This document shows, in pieces, positions 1-10,485 of a stretch of DNA of 64,000 nucleotides. The first letter of the stretch is position 1; every line of letters starts with the position of its first letter. Made by a program: the position numbers and the translations under genes. This DNA is from Castellaniella sp044508625 (GTDB taxonomy: Bacteria > Pseudomonadota > Gammaproteobacteria > Burkholderiales > Burkholderiaceae_B): positions 5,416 to 69,415 of the forward strand of contig JBIQHJ010000013.1 in the NCBI GenBank assembly GCA_044508625.1. Direction: 5' to 3'. The notes beneath the pieces are model-generated. The model was not told where the DNA came from. It searched no databases and saw only the letters and a program-made list of their open reading frames with translations.

Positions 1-1196
<1,196 letters not shown>

Positions 1197-1300
1197 ATGC
1201 ACCAATTCGATACGATAGGCGACGAAACATCGCCGCGGGAAACGAAGTAGTTTAAACCATTGGGCCGGTTCTTCAATGCGGGCCCCGGCCCGGGGCTTTC

Positions 1301-2461
1301 TCAGAGGTCCCGCAGGACCCAGGCATCGCCCTCGCGGACGAGCTCGCGGTCGACCAGGAATTCATCCAGGGGATGGGCCTGGCCGGCGGGCATCTGGATC
1401 ACGATGGCGCCCTGCGCGCGCAGGGCCGCGACCGCCTCGACGAGCCCCTCGTCCTCGCCCCAGGGGGCGCGGACGGCCCGCGCGGGACGCGCCTCGGGCA
1501 GGCCCGACGAGAGCTTGCGCAGGTCGAGGCTGAAGCCCGTGGCCGGGCGGGCGCGGCCGAACTTGCGGCCGATCCCGTCGTAGCGTCCGCCGCGCACCAG
1601 GGCGTCGTGCCAGCCCTTGGCATAGATCGAGAACACCACGCCCGAGTGGTAGCCGTAGCTGCCGCCCATGTCGGCCAGGTCGATCGCCAGGGGCAGGCCG
1701 GGCAGCGCCGCGCACAGGCTGGCGAGATCGTCGAGCGCCGCCCGCACCGCCGGCAGCGGCGGCAGGCATTGCGCCGCGCGTTCGATCACCTCGATGTCGC
1801 CGTACAGCGTGGTCAGGGTCCGCAGCGCCTCCACGCTGCCGGGGCGCGCGCCGCATTCGGCGAGCAGCGCCTCGATGCCCGGCACGTCCTTGGCGCCGAG
1901 CAGGTCGTAGATCTGGTCGGCGGCCTCGGCGAGCGCGGGATCGTCGTCGACCAGCGCGCGGCCCACGCCGGGATGGTTGAGGTCCAGGCGCGCCTCGCGC
2001 ACCCCGGCCCGGCGCACGGATTCCATGGCGAGCCGTATGGATTCGAGGTCGGCCTCGACCCCCGCGTGGCCGAAGATCTCGGCCCCGATCTGCAGCAGCT
2101 CGCGGTCCGAGAGCAGCCCCGAGGGACGCGCATGGATCACCGGCCCGCAGTAGCACAGGCGCGTGACGCCCTCGCGGTTGAGCAGGTGGGCGTCGATGCG
2201 CGAGACCTGCAGCGTCATGTCGGCGCGCACGCCCATCGTCAGGCCAGAGAGCTGGTCGACGAGCTTGCAGGTGCGCAGCCTCAGCGCCTCGTCGTTGGCG
2301 AGCATCAGCGAATCGAGGTACTCGACCATGGGCGGCGCCACGAGCTCGAAGCCGTAGGTGCGGTACAGGTCGAGCAGGCCGCGGCGCAGCTCCTCGATGC
2401 GGCGGGCCTCGGCGGGCAGGACGTCGGACAGGTTTTCCGGCAGCAGCCAGTTGGACTTCAT
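1301..2461 (-). CDS. hisZ: ATP phosphoribosyltransferase regulatory subunit
   Basis: HisZ is a catalytically inactive paralogue of histidyl-tRNA synthetase. It pairs with short-form HisG to give an active, histidine-feedback-regulated ATP phosphoribosyltransferase, the first step of histidine synthesis. The 386-residue protein starts MKSNWLLPENLSDVLPAEAR and keeps the class II synthetase fold, for example the motif-2-like stretch around LTMGVRADMTLQVSRIDAHL, at the usual family length. It sits 21 bp after hflC and upstream of purA, the arrangement normal for Burkholderiales. No hisG is in the window, so its partner is encoded elsewhere. HisS itself is the separate gene at 10486-11769, which removes confusion between the paralogues. 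Confidence 0.94.
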   Translation of the reverse strand: MKSNWLLPENLSDVLPAEARRIEELRRGLLDLYRTYGFELVAPPMVEYLDSLMLANDEALRLRTCKLVDQLSGLTMGVRADMTLQVSRIDAHLLNREGVTRLCYCGPVIHARPSGLLSDRELLQIGAEIFGHAGVEADLESIRLAMESVRRAGVREARLDLNHPGVGRALVDDDPALAEAADQIYDLLGAKDVPGIEALLAECGARPGSVEALRTLTTLYGDIEVIERAAQCLPPLPAVRAALDDLASLCAALPGLPLAIDLADMGGSYGYHSGVVFSIYAKGWHDALVRGGRYDGIGRKFGRARPATGFSLDLRKLSSGLPEARPARAVRAPWGEDEGLVEAVAALRAQGAIVIQMPAGQAHPLDEFLVDRELVREGDAWVLRDL

Positions 2462-2482
2462 GGCAATCGATCCGATATCGGC

Positions 2483-3379
2483 CTACCGGGCGGGCACGGC
2501 GTCCGGGGAGCCGCCGCGCGCGTCGTCCCAGAAGCGGAAGAACTCGGAATCGGGGCTGAGGACCAGCGTGTTGCCCTGGTCGGCGAAGGCCGAGCGGTAG
2601 GCCTCCAGGCTCTTGTAGAAGCTGTAGAAGTCCTCGTTGCGCCCATACGATTGCGCATAGATGGCCGCGGCCTTGGCGTCGCCGCCGCCGCGCGTCGCCT
2701 GCGCCTGGGCATAGGCCTTGGCGAGGATTTCCTGGCGCTTGCGGTCGGCCTCGGCGCGGATGCGCTCGCTGTCGGCGGCGCCGGTGGCGCGCAGGCGGTT
2801 GGCCTCCTGCTTGCGCTCGGCCTCCATGCGCCGGTAGACGGATTCCGAGATCTCGGGGGCGAAGTCGATGCGGCGCAGGCGCACGTCCACCACGTCCACG
2901 CCCAGGGGCGCGGCGCGGCGCGCCACGGCGGTCTGGATTTCCTTCATGATGGTGTCGCGGTCGCTGGAGACGACCTGCTTGACCGTGCGCACGTTGACCG
3001 CCGCGTTCAGCGCGTCGCGGATCTGCGCCTGCAGGCGCTCGACGGCGGCGGCGCTGTTGGCGCCGAAGGTCACGTAGTACTGGCGCGGATCCGAGATGCG
3101 CCACTTGACGAAGGAATCGATCAGCAGGTTTTTCTTTTCGGCGGTCTGGATGCGCTCGGGGTCGCGGGTCTCGATGGTCTGCAGGCGCTTGTCGAGATAG
3201 ACGACATTCTCGAAGGGCGGCGGATACTTGAAGTACAGCCCGGGCTTGGTGATGGTCTCGCGCACCTCGCCCAGGGCGAACAGCAGCGCGGAATCCCGCT
3301 CGCGCACGATGAACATGCAGGAGGACAGCACCGCGATGACCACGAGGAGGCCGACCAGGACAGGGAAGAAACGTTGCAT
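2483..3379 (-). CDS. hflC: HflC, SPFH/Band 7 membrane protein modulating FtsH
   Basis: HflC forms with HflK a large inner-membrane, periplasm-facing cage around the FtsH protease and modulates degradation of membrane substrates. The 298-residue protein has one N-terminal transmembrane segment (about residues 5-25), then the Band 7/SPFH domain with family-typical stretches such as REITKPGLYFKYPPP-like and KWRISDPRQYYVTF, and a charged coiled-coil region rich in ERIRAEADRKRQEI. It follows hflK after 9 bp in the same operon. Length and order hflX-hflK-hflC match the family. Confidence 0.95.
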   Translation of the reverse strand: MQRFFPVLVGLLVVIAVLSSCMFIVRERDSALLFALGEVRETITKPGLYFKYPPPFENVVYLDKRLQTIETRDPERIQTAEKKNLLIDSFVKWRISDPRQYYVTFGANSAAAVERLQAQIRDALNAAVNVRTVKQVVSSDRDTIMKEIQTAVARRAAPLGVDVVDVRLRRIDFAPEISESVYRRMEAERKQEANRLRATGAADSERIRAEADRKRQEILAKAYAQAQATRGGGDAKAAAIYAQSYGRNEDFYSFYKSLEAYRSAFADQGNTLVLSPDSEFFRFWDDARGGSPDAVPAR

Positions 3380-3388
3380 GGAAGGCTC

Positions 3389-4690
3389 CTAGCGCGAGTA
3401 CGGACTGACCATCAGCGAATCCAGCCCCGACGGCGCGGCGCCCCGCCGCCCCGCCGATGCGTTCGCCGATCCGTTGGCGGCCTGGGCGCCCGCGGCGGCC
3501 TGCGTGGAGGCCGCCCCGGCGCTCGAGCTCGAGCCGCCCGCCGCGCCGGACGCCGGGGCGCCGGCGGCCTGCTTCATGATCTGGTCCAGCGGCAGGTACA
3601 GCATGTTGTTGCCCACTTCGGCGTCGATCATGACCTTGCTGCTGGCGACCATGATGTCCTTCATGGTCTCGAGGTAGAGGCGCTCGCGGGTGATCGACGG
3701 CGCCTTGGAGAATTCGGACTCGATGCTGTCGAAGCGCGCGGTGTCGCCCTGCGCCTGCCCGACGATGTGGGCGCTGTAGCCCTCGGCGTCCTGGATCATG
3801 CGCGAGGCCTGGCCTTCGGCCTCGGGGACGACCCGGCTGGCGTAGGCATTGCCCTCGTTGATCTGGCGCTCGCGGTCCTGGCCCGCCTTGACGGCGTCGT
3901 CGAACGCGGCCTGCACCTGCTCGGGCGGCTGCACGTTCTGGATCGCCACGGTGCTGATCTGGATGCCGGTCGCGTAGCGGTCGAGGATGCTCTGGGCCAG
4001 GGCGTGGACCTCGGAGGCGACCTCGGTACGGCCGGAATACAGCACGAAGTCCATGTGCTTGCGGCCGACGATCTCGCGCATGGCGGTTTCCGCCGCCTGG
4101 CGCACCGACTCGTCGGGCTGGCTGGTGTTGAACAGATAGGCCGGCGCCCCGTCGGGCAGCAGGCGGTACTGGACCACGAACTGCACGTCGACGATGTTCT
4201 CGTCATGGGTGAGCATCAGCGATTCCGGCAGCACCTTGTTGCGCGCCGATCCGCGAAAGCCCACCTCGAAGGTGCGCAACTGCGAGATGTTGACGTCCTG
4301 GGAATCCTCGATCGGATACGGCATGCGCCATTGCAGGCCGGGGTTGAGCGTGTGGGTGTACTTGCCGAAGCGCGTGACCACCGCGACCTGGCCTTCCTGG
4401 ACGATCATGAAGCCGCTGGCCAGCCACAGCAGCAATGCCACCACGAACAGGCCCAGCAGGAACTTGGGCGAAGGGCCCGGGAGCTGGGGCAGGCCGCCGC
4501 CGCCCGAGGGCGGGCCGCCGCGCCGGGAGGAACGCTTGCCCAGCAGGCCGCTCAGGCGCTTGTTGAAATCGCGCCAGACTTCGTCGAGGTCGGGCGGGCC
4601 GCCGGACTGGCCGGGCTTGTTGCGCGAAGAATCAGGATCCTCATTGCCGCCCCGGCCCCAGCCCGGGTCATTCAGATTGAATAATTTCAT
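3389..4690 (-). CDS. hflK: HflK, SPFH/Band 7 membrane protein modulating FtsH
   Basis: Partner of HflC in the FtsH-associated inner-membrane complex. The 433-residue protein begins with a Gly/Pro-rich cytoplasmic tail, crosses the membrane near residues 76-96, and continues with an SPFH/Band 7 domain (VVTRFGKYTHTLNPGLQW) and a coiled-coil containing QDRERQINEGNAYASRV. The C-terminus is a low-complexity Ala/Ser/Gly tail, common in HflK. Its ATG at 4690 lies inside the end of hflX, so the two genes overlap by 23 bp in different frames, which suggests translational coupling. Confidence 0.95.
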   Translation of the reverse strand: MKLFNLNDPGWGRGGNEDPDSSRNKPGQSGGPPDLDEVWRDFNKRLSGLLGKRSSRRGGPPSGGGGLPQLPGPSPKFLLGLFVVALLLWLASGFMIVQEGQVAVVTRFGKYTHTLNPGLQWRMPYPIEDSQDVNISQLRTFEVGFRGSARNKVLPESLMLTHDENIVDVQFVVQYRLLPDGAPAYLFNTSQPDESVRQAAETAMREIVGRKHMDFVLYSGRTEVASEVHALAQSILDRYATGIQISTVAIQNVQPPEQVQAAFDDAVKAGQDRERQINEGNAYASRVVPEAEGQASRMIQDAEGYSAHIVGQAQGDTARFDSIESEFSKAPSITRERLYLETMKDIMVASSKVMIDAEVGNNMLYLPLDQIMKQAAGAPASGAAGGSSSSAGAASTQAAAGAQAANGSANASAGRRGAAPSGLDSLMVSPYSR

Positions 4691-5771
4691 TGACCGTATC
4701 GTTTCCCGTCATTCCCGCCGATTCGGCGATCGCCTGCCGCAAACCATCCAGTCCGCTGCGCTGCAGCGCACTGACGAAGACTCGCGCAATCGTACCATGT
4801 TCGTCCCGCTCGACCCGGGGTTCATATCCGGCCATATCGATTTTGTTATAGACCAGGATCTGGCGGATTTCGTCGGCTCCGATCTCGCGCAGCACCTTGT
4901 TGACCTCGGCCATCTGCTCGTCGCGCTGGGGACTGGAGGCGTCGATCACGTGCAGCAGGAGGTCGGCGTGCACGGTTTCCTCGAGGGTCGCCCGGAAGGC
5001 CGCGATCAGCGTGGTCGGCAGGTCGCGGATGAAGCCCACGGTGTCCGAGATCACCACCTGGCCCGCCCCCTCGATCCAGGTCCGCCGCGTGGTGGTGTCC
5101 AGGGTGGCAAAGAGCTGGTCGGCCGCATAGGTGTCGGCGCGCGTCAGGGCGTTGAACAGCGTGGACTTGCCGGCGTTGGTGTAGCCGACCAGGGACACGG
5201 ACAGGGTCTGCCCGCGGGCGCGCGCCCGGCGCTGGGTGACGCGCTGGCGCTGGGCGCGGGCGAGGCGCTCGCGCAGGGCCTTGACGCGCACGCCGATCAG
5301 GCGGCGGTCGGTCTCGAGCTGCGATTCGCCGGGCCCGCGCACCCCGATGCCCCCGCGCTGGCGCTCGAGGTGGGTCCACATCCGCGTCAGGCGGGTCGAG
5401 AGGTGCTGGAGCTGGGCGAGCTCGACCTGCAGCTTGCCCTCGTGGCTCTTGGCGCGCAGGGCGAAGATGTCCAGGATGAGGGTCACCCGGTCGACCACCC
5501 GCACCTCGAGCTTGCGCTCGAGGTTGCGCTGCTGGGCCGGGGTCAGGGGCTGGTCGAACAGCACGACCTCGGCCCCCGTGGCCTTGACCAGGGCCGCCGC
5601 CTCCTCGATCTTGCCGCTGCCGATGAAGCCCGCGGCATCCGGCCGGTCGCGGCGCGCCGTCAGCACCTCGAGGACCTCCGCGCCCGCGCCGCGCGCGAGC
5701 ATCAGGAATTCCTCGGCATGCGCCGCGTAGTCGGGCTCGCCGAGGTCGACGCTGATCACCAGAGATTTCAT
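4668..5771 (-). CDS. hflX: GTPase HflX, ribosome-associated
   Basis: HflX is a cytoplasmic Obg-HflX-family GTPase that binds the 50S subunit and rescues or splits stalled ribosomes under stress. The 367-residue sequence shows an N-terminal HflX domain (GSGKIEEAAALVKATGAEV), a helical linker with ERQRGGIGVRGPGESQLETD, and a G domain with P-loop GYTNAGKST, switch II DTVGFI and NKID. It is somewhat shorter than E. coli HflX (426), mostly at the C-terminus. The gene lies 117 bp after hfq with a hairpin terminator between them and overlaps hflK by 23 bp. Confidence 0.95.
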   Translation of the reverse strand: MKSLVISVDLGEPDYAAHAEEFLMLARGAGAEVLEVLTARRDRPDAAGFIGSGKIEEAAALVKATGAEVVLFDQPLTPAQQRNLERKLEVRVVDRVTLILDIFALRAKSHEGKLQVELAQLQHLSTRLTRMWTHLERQRGGIGVRGPGESQLETDRRLIGVRVKALRERLARAQRQRVTQRRARARGQTLSVSLVGYTNAGKSTLFNALTRADTYAADQLFATLDTTTRRTWIEGAGQVVISDTVGFIRDLPTTLIAAFRATLEETVHADLLLHVIDASSPQRDEQMAEVNKVLREIGADEIRQILVYNKIDMAGYEPRVERDEHGTIARVFVSALQRSGLDGLRQAIAESAGMTGNDTVNEIIQSE

Positions 5772-5824
5772 AATGAGAGAATTGGCCCCCGCGCCGCGCC
5801 TGCGGCTTGCTGCCCGCCCACCGC

Positions 5825-5864
5825 AAAAACAATGCCCGCCGACGCGGGCCGCGCGGCGGGCGTT
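5825..5864 (-). terminator. Hairpin terminator between hfq and hflX
   Basis: Plus-strand arms 5831-5841 and 5854-5864 form an 11-bp GC-rich stem with one G-U pair. Read on the minus strand, the stem is followed at once by GTTTTT (5830-5825). This is a textbook intrinsic terminator just after the hfq stop at 5889. It would lower, rather than abolish, read-through from hfq into hflX, giving Hfq higher expression. Structure seen directly; efficiency inferred. Confidence 0.75.
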
Positions 5865-5888
5865 GGGGTCTGGCGGGACGGGATGGGG

Positions 5889-6125
5889 TCAGTCCGCGGA
5901 GTCATCGACCTGGAAGGCGACCGGGCGGGCCGGCACGACGGTCGAGATGGCGTGCTTGTACACCATTTGCGTCACGGTGTTGCGCAGCAGGACGACGTAC
6001 TGGTCGAAAGACTCGACCTGCCCTTGCAACTTGATGCCGTTGACCAGATAGATGGATACGGGCACGTGATCCTTGCGCAAGGCGTTGAGGAAGGGATCTT
6101 GTAGTATTTGCCCTTTGTTGCTCAT
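5889..6125 (-). CDS. hfq: RNA chaperone Hfq
   Basis: Hexameric Sm-like protein that pairs small RNAs with mRNAs in the cytoplasm. The 78-residue protein starts MSNKGQILQDPFLNALRK and contains the Sm1 region (VYLVNGIKLQGQVESFD-like, residues 25-41) and the Sm2 signature YKHAIST at 56-62, whose K57 and H58 correspond to the proximal-face RNA-binding residues. It has a short acidic C-terminal tail (VDDSAD), as in other betaproteobacteria. Hfq is followed by its own terminator, then hflX. Identification is certain. Confidence 0.98.
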   Translation of the reverse strand: MSNKGQILQDPFLNALRKDHVPVSIYLVNGIKLQGQVESFDQYVVLLRNTVTQMVYKHAISTVVPARPVAFQVDDSAD

Positions 6126-6228
6126 GGATGAGGCTCCGGTTATTTAATTTATAGTCAAGGATGTCCACTGTACAGGGTTTTCCCGCATCCTGCATGCGCC
6201 GCGCGGCGCCCGCGCCGTCCCGACCATT

Positions 6229-7311
6229 TTAATGCGATTCGGACAGGATTTGAGCGAGCGCGCTGCACAGGCGCGCACATTCCGCGGGAGTGCCGACGGT
6301 GATCCGCAGGAACTGCTCGATCCGGGGCGCCTTGAAGTGGCGCACCAGGATGGCCCGCTCGCGCAGGGCCCGCTGGATCGCGGCGGCATCGTGCGCCGGA
6401 TGGCGCGCAAACACGAAATTCGCCAGCGACGGCAGGACCTCGAAGCCCAGCGCGCGCAGGTCGCCGGCCAGGGTCTCGCGCGCGTCCATCACCGCCCGGC
6501 GGGTCTGGTCGAAATGCGCCTCGTCCTCGATGGCGGCCTGCGCCCCCGCGAGCGCCAGGCGGTCCATGGGATAGGAATTGAAGCTGTCCTTGATGCGCGA
6601 GAGCGCCTCGATGACCGGGACGTGCGCCAGGGCGTAGCCCACCCGCAGGCCCGCGAGGGACCGGGACTTGGACAGGGTATGGATGACCACGATGTTGTCG
6701 TGGCGATCCAGGAGCGCCGCGGCGGACTCGGCGCCGAAGTCCACGTAGGCCTCGTCCACCACCACGGCCGTGTCGGGGCGCGCCCGCGCGATGGCGGCGA
6801 TCGCCTCCAGGGGCAGCGCGCTGCCGGTCGGGGCATTGGGATTGGCGAAGATGATGCCGGCCGGCTCGACCTCCATCGGCCCGGTGTAGTCCTCGGCCCG
6901 GATGGCGAATCCGTCGTCCAGGGGCACGAGCCGGTGGGGCACCTGGTAGAGCCGGCAGTACGTCCGGTAGAAACTGTAGGTGATGTCGGGCATCAGCAGG
7001 GGACGGCCCGCGCGCAGGAACAGCGCGTTGAACACGTGCGCGAGGATCTCGTCCGAGCCGTTGCCGAGGAACACCTGGCCGGCATCCAGCCCATGGCGCC
7101 GCGCGATCGCCTGGCGCAGGGCGAGCGCGCGGTAGTCGGGGTACAGGCGCAGATCGTCCCCCACCGCGGCCCGCATGGCCTCGAGCGCCCGGGGCGAGGG
7201 CCCGTAGGGGTTCTCGTTGGTGTTGAGCTTGAGCAGGTCGGGCATGCGCGCCTGCTCGCCCGGCACGTAGGGCACCAGTTCGGCGACGTGGTCGCTCCAG
7301 AGCTTGCTCAC
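6229..7311 (-). CDS. hisC: Histidinol-phosphate aminotransferase
   Basis: PLP-dependent class I/II aminotransferase converting imidazole-acetol phosphate to histidinol phosphate. The 360-residue protein has the substrate region NTNENPYGPSP near residue 28, the NPNAPTG motif, DEAYVDF, and the PLP-lysine motif SKSRSLAGLRVGY. The start ATG at 7311 is one base from the end of der (stop at 7313), so the two are co-transcribed. Its insertion between der and hfq differs from the usual direct der-hfq neighbourhood in many Burkholderiales (recalled, not compared here). A second HisC may exist elsewhere; redundancy cannot be judged. Confidence 0.94.
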   Translation of the reverse strand: MSKLWSDHVAELVPYVPGEQARMPDLLKLNTNENPYGPSPRALEAMRAAVGDDLRLYPDYRALALRQAIARRHGLDAGQVFLGNGSDEILAHVFNALFLRAGRPLLMPDITYSFYRTYCRLYQVPHRLVPLDDGFAIRAEDYTGPMEVEPAGIIFANPNAPTGSALPLEAIAAIARARPDTAVVVDEAYVDFGAESAAALLDRHDNIVVIHTLSKSRSLAGLRVGYALAHVPVIEALSRIKDSFNSYPMDRLALAGAQAAIEDEAHFDQTRRAVMDARETLAGDLRALGFEVLPSLANFVFARHPAHDAAAIQRALRERAILVRHFKAPRIEQFLRITVGTPAECARLCSALAQILSESH

Positions 7312-7312
7312 C

Positions 7313-8689
7313 TCATTCGTCCTTCAGGTAGGGGTTGCGGGAAGACTTGAACTCGATGGAGAGCGGCGTGCCGGCGAGCTTGAACGCGTCGCGGAACTGC
7401 CCCTCCAGGTAGCGCCGGTACGAGTCGGGCACGGCGTCCAGGGCGTTGCCGTGGATGATGATGCGCGGCGGGTTCTGGCCGCCCTGGTGGGCGTAGCGCA
7501 TCTTGGGGCGGAAGATCCCCTTGCGCGGCGGCGGCTGCTGCTCGACGGCCGCGCGCAGCACCCGCGTGAGCCGGGGCGTGGAGAGCTTGGCGAACGCGGC
7601 GGCATGGGCGGCGTCGACGGCCCGCATCAGGGGCCCCAGGCCGCGCCCCTCGAGCGCCGAGAGGTTCAGCACCTGGGCGAAGGACAGGAAGCGCAGCTTG
7701 CGCTCGTACTCGCGCCGGATCCATTCGCGCCGCTCGGCGTCGATGGCGTCCCATTTGTTGAGCCCCACCACCAGCGCGCGGCCGGCCTCGACCGCGAAGC
7801 CCGCGATGTGGGCGTCCTGGTCGGAAATGCCCTCCTGGGCATCCAGCAGCAGCAGGACCACGTTGGCCGCCTCGATGGCCTGCAGGGTCTTGATGACGGA
7901 GAATTTTTCGACGGTCTCGAACACCTTGCCGCGGCGGCGCAGGCCCGCGGTGTCGATCAGGGTGTAGCGGCGCCCCCCGCGCTCGAACTCGATCTCGATG
8001 GCGTCTCGCGTCGTGCCCGGCAGGTCGTAGGCGATGACGCGCTCCTCGCCGACCAGGGCGTTGATGAGGGTGGACTTGCCGACATTGGGGCGCCCGGCGA
8101 TGGCAAGCTTGATGCGATGGCCGGCCTCGTCCGGCGCGGCCTGCGCGGCATCGGTCTCGGCGGGCGGCGCGGGCCGCGCCGCGAGCACGGGCGCGAGGGC
8201 CCGCTCGACCAGCTCGGCCACGCCGTCGCCATGGGCGGCCGAGATCGGCAGCGGCTCGCCCAGGCCGAGTTCGTAGAACTGCGCCATGCCGGCGTGGTCG
8301 CGCATGCCCTCGGCCTTGTTGACGGCGAGCACCACGCGCTGGCCCGACTTGCGCAGCAGGCGGGCGATCTCGTGGTCGTGCGCGTTGAGACCCTCGCGGG
8401 CGTCCACGAGGAACACCACGACGTCGGCCTCGGCGATGGCCTGCTCGGTCTGCCGGGCCATCTCGACCAGGATGCCGCGGGTAGCCACGGGCTCGAAGCC
8501 GCCGGTGTCGACGACGATGAAGGGATGGTCGCCCACCCTGCCCTCGCCGTAATGGCGATCGCGCGTCAGCCCCGAGATATTGGCCACCAGGGCCGCGCGC
8601 GAGCGCGTCAGGCGGTTGAACAGCGTGGACTTGCCGACGTTCGTGCGGCCCACCAGGGCGACGACGGGCTTGAAGATCGTCTCAGTCAC
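7313..8689 (-). CDS. der: Ribosome assembly GTPase Der (EngA)
   Basis: Essential GTPase with two tandem G domains and a C-terminal KH-like domain, needed for 50S subunit maturation. The 458-residue sequence contains P-loops GRTNVGKST (about residue 14) and GRPNVGKST (about residue 196), NKWD in the second domain, and the KH-like end with PPRIIIHGN and a basic tail. The start codon is GTG at 8689, which overlaps the end of bamB by 8 bp; the N-terminus (TETIFKPVVALVGRTN) fits no other start. Operon member between bamB and hisC. Confidence 0.96.
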   Translation of the reverse strand: MTETIFKPVVALVGRTNVGKSTLFNRLTRSRAALVANISGLTRDRHYGEGRVGDHPFIVVDTGGFEPVATRGILVEMARQTEQAIAEADVVVFLVDAREGLNAHDHEIARLLRKSGQRVVLAVNKAEGMRDHAGMAQFYELGLGEPLPISAAHGDGVAELVERALAPVLAARPAPPAETDAAQAAPDEAGHRIKLAIAGRPNVGKSTLINALVGEERVIAYDLPGTTRDAIEIEFERGGRRYTLIDTAGLRRRGKVFETVEKFSVIKTLQAIEAANVVLLLLDAQEGISDQDAHIAGFAVEAGRALVVGLNKWDAIDAERREWIRREYERKLRFLSFAQVLNLSALEGRGLGPLMRAVDAAHAAAFAKLSTPRLTRVLRAAVEQQPPPRKGIFRPKMRYAHQGGQNPPRIIIHGNALDAVPDSYRRYLEGQFRDAFKLAGTPLSIEFKSSRNPYLKDE

Positions 8690-9836
8690 GCACGCCCACC
8701 AGCATCACGCTGCCCCCGCCGGTCTGCACGACCGCGCCCTGGCCGGTCGCCTGCGGCGCCGAGGTGACGGGCCCCCCGCCGACTTGCAGGCGGGCCATCA
8801 GGTGGCCGTCGGCGCGCGACAGGAAATGCAGGTAGCCCTCGTAGTCGCCCAGGACGATGGCCGGGCCGACGACGGCCGGCGCGCTCAGGCGGCGATTCAG
8901 CAGGGCGGATTGCTTCCAGGCCTCGGCGCCGCCCTGGACCTCGAGCGCGGTCACCACGTCGCGGTCGCCCGGGACGTAGATGCGCTGGCCGTCGCTGGCC
9001 ATGCCGGTGGAGGTGGAGATCTTGCGGTCCCACAGCAGCCGTCCGCCCTGCGAGACGTCGAAGCACGCGACCCTGCCCTGGTAGCTCGCGCCGCACAGCA
9101 GCGGGCCCAGCGACAGGGGCGCGCCCACCACGTCGCTGATGCGCTCGAGGTCGGAGGCGCCGCGCGAGACCGACACCGAGCCCTCCCAGCGCACCACGCC
9201 GGAGGCCGCGTCGATGACCATCAGGCGCCCGCTGGGCATGCCGGTGATGAGGACGTTCTGCACCATCAGCATGCGCATGCTGGTGCGCAGCGCCAGGGCC
9301 GGGCCGGGACGCTGCACCTCCCAGCGCAGCTTGCCGGTGGCCGCGTCGAAGGCCTGCACGCGATAGTCGGTGCTGCGCACCACGACCACGCCGTTGCCGA
9401 CGGCCGGGGGAATGTTGACCGCGCTCGCGGCCTGCGCGCGCCAGCGCTCGGCGCCCCGCGAAGCATCCAGGGCGATGACCTCGCCCGCCTCGCTGACCAC
9501 CGCCACGGTCTGGCCGTCGCTGCCGGCGCCGGCGCTGAGCTTGCCGAGGCCGGCCTGCCAATGCACGCCGCCGGTGGAGAGCGCGAGCGCGGCCACCCCG
9601 CCCGAGGGCGTCGCCGCGTACACGGTGTCGCCGACCACCTGCGGCGCAAAGCCGTAGCCCCCGCCGCTGCCGATGGAGGCGCTCCAGCGGACGGCGACGG
9701 CCAGGTCGGGCGCGTATTCCGTGAGCGGCGCCGGGTCATAGCGCGCATCGCTTTGCGAGAACAGGCCGCAGCCCGACAGGACCGCCAGGCCGAGGCCGAG
9801 GGCGGCGATGCGAAACAGACGAGCGGGTGTGCGCAT
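8682..9836 (-). CDS. bamB: Outer membrane assembly lipoprotein BamB
   Basis: BamB is a beta-propeller lipoprotein of the BAM complex that inserts outer-membrane proteins. From the ATG at 9836 the 384-residue protein shows a lipoprotein signal peptide ending in LSGC (lipidated C23), followed by PQQ-like blades such as GVHWQAGLG, GKLRWEVQRP and GRLLWDRKIS. An upstream extension of the frame is rejected because it would bury the lipobox. The gene follows the YfgM-like gene by 5 bp and overlaps der by 8 bp. Confidence 0.94.
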   Translation of the reverse strand: MRTPARLFRIAALGLGLAVLSGCGLFSQSDARYDPAPLTEYAPDLAVAVRWSASIGSGGGYGFAPQVVGDTVYAATPSGGVAALALSTGGVHWQAGLGKLSAGAGSDGQTVAVVSEAGEVIALDASRGAERWRAQAASAVNIPPAVGNGVVVVRSTDYRVQAFDAATGKLRWEVQRPGPALALRTSMRMLMVQNVLITGMPSGRLMVIDAASGVVRWEGSVSVSRGASDLERISDVVGAPLSLGPLLCGASYQGRVACFDVSQGGRLLWDRKISTSTGMASDGQRIYVPGDRDVVTALEVQGGAEAWKQSALLNRRLSAPAVVGPAIVLGDYEGYLHFLSRADGHLMARLQVGGGPVTSAPQATGQGAVVQTGGGSVMLVGVRD

Positions 9837-9841
9837 GGGGG

Positions 9842-10480
9842 TCAGGCTCCGTTCAGGGCGTCGATCTTCAACTGCACGATCTGGGTGGCGGGATCGGCGC
9901 CGAAGGCGCCGACCGCGGCGCGCCAGGCCTCGAGCGCCTCGGCGGTCTTGCCCTGCGCGGCCAGGATGTCGCCGCGCCGGTCGGCGTACAGGGCGGCGAA
10001 GCCCGCCGGCGCCTCGCCCTGGAGCTGCGCCAGGGCCTCGTCGTATTTCTTTTCCTGCAGCAGCACGCCGGCCAGGCGCAGGCGCGCGATCGGCGCCAGG
10101 GCGGGCGCGGTGGAGCCGGTGGCCAGCCACTGTAGCTGCTCGCGCGCGCCCTCGAGGTCGCCGCGCCGCTCGAGCGCCCAGGCGGCCACCAGGACGCCCC
10201 GGGCGGCATAGCCCGAGCTCGCGTACTCGCCGCGCAGCGTGGCGCTCGCGGCCTTGATGCGCGCCACCGCGTCATCGCCGTTCTGGCCCGCGGCGGACTC
10301 GAGCGCCTCGAAATAGCCCATGGCCTGGCCGGCCTGGTGCCCCTGGTACCACTGCCAGCCGCGCCAGCCCGCGAAGCTGGCGACCACGGCGAGCAGCAGC
10401 GCCATGCTGATCGTGCCGTAGCGGTCCCACCACGCCTTGAGCGCGTCCAGTTTTTCCTGTTCCTCGAGATCGTATGCCAT
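9842..10480 (-). CDS. YfgM-like tetratricopeptide ancillary SecYEG translocon protein
   Basis: Single-span inner-membrane protein with a periplasmic tetratricopeptide domain; E. coli YfgM binds the SecYEG translocon and periplasmic chaperones. The start MAYDLEEQEKLDALKAWWDR at 10480 is the family's conserved N-terminus. The membrane segment follows (about residues 24-44, TISMALLLAVVASFAGW), then helical repeats including LLQEKKYDEALAQLQGEAP. Length 212 residues matches YfgM. It lies between hisS and bamB, as in many proteobacteria, 5 bp from each. Confidence 0.9.
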   Translation of the reverse strand: MAYDLEEQEKLDALKAWWDRYGTISMALLLAVVASFAGWRGWQWYQGHQAGQAMGYFEALESAAGQNGDDAVARIKAASATLRGEYASSGYAARGVLVAAWALERRGDLEGAREQLQWLATGSTAPALAPIARLRLAGVLLQEKKYDEALAQLQGEAPAGFAALYADRRGDILAAQGKTAEALEAWRAAVGAFGADPATQIVQLKIDALNGA

Positions 10481-10485
10481 GCCTT

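Noticed and set aside
1373..4684. A 1103-codon open frame on the plus strand
   Set aside because: It is antisense to hisZ, hflC and hflK. Its Arg/Ala/Gly/His-rich product lacks any motif and arises from codon bias at high GC.
6126..6228. AT-rich stretch upstream of hfq as a defined promoter
   Set aside because: TTGACT and TATAAA are both present on the minus strand but at wrong spacing for each other; a promoter is likely, but I cannot place it.
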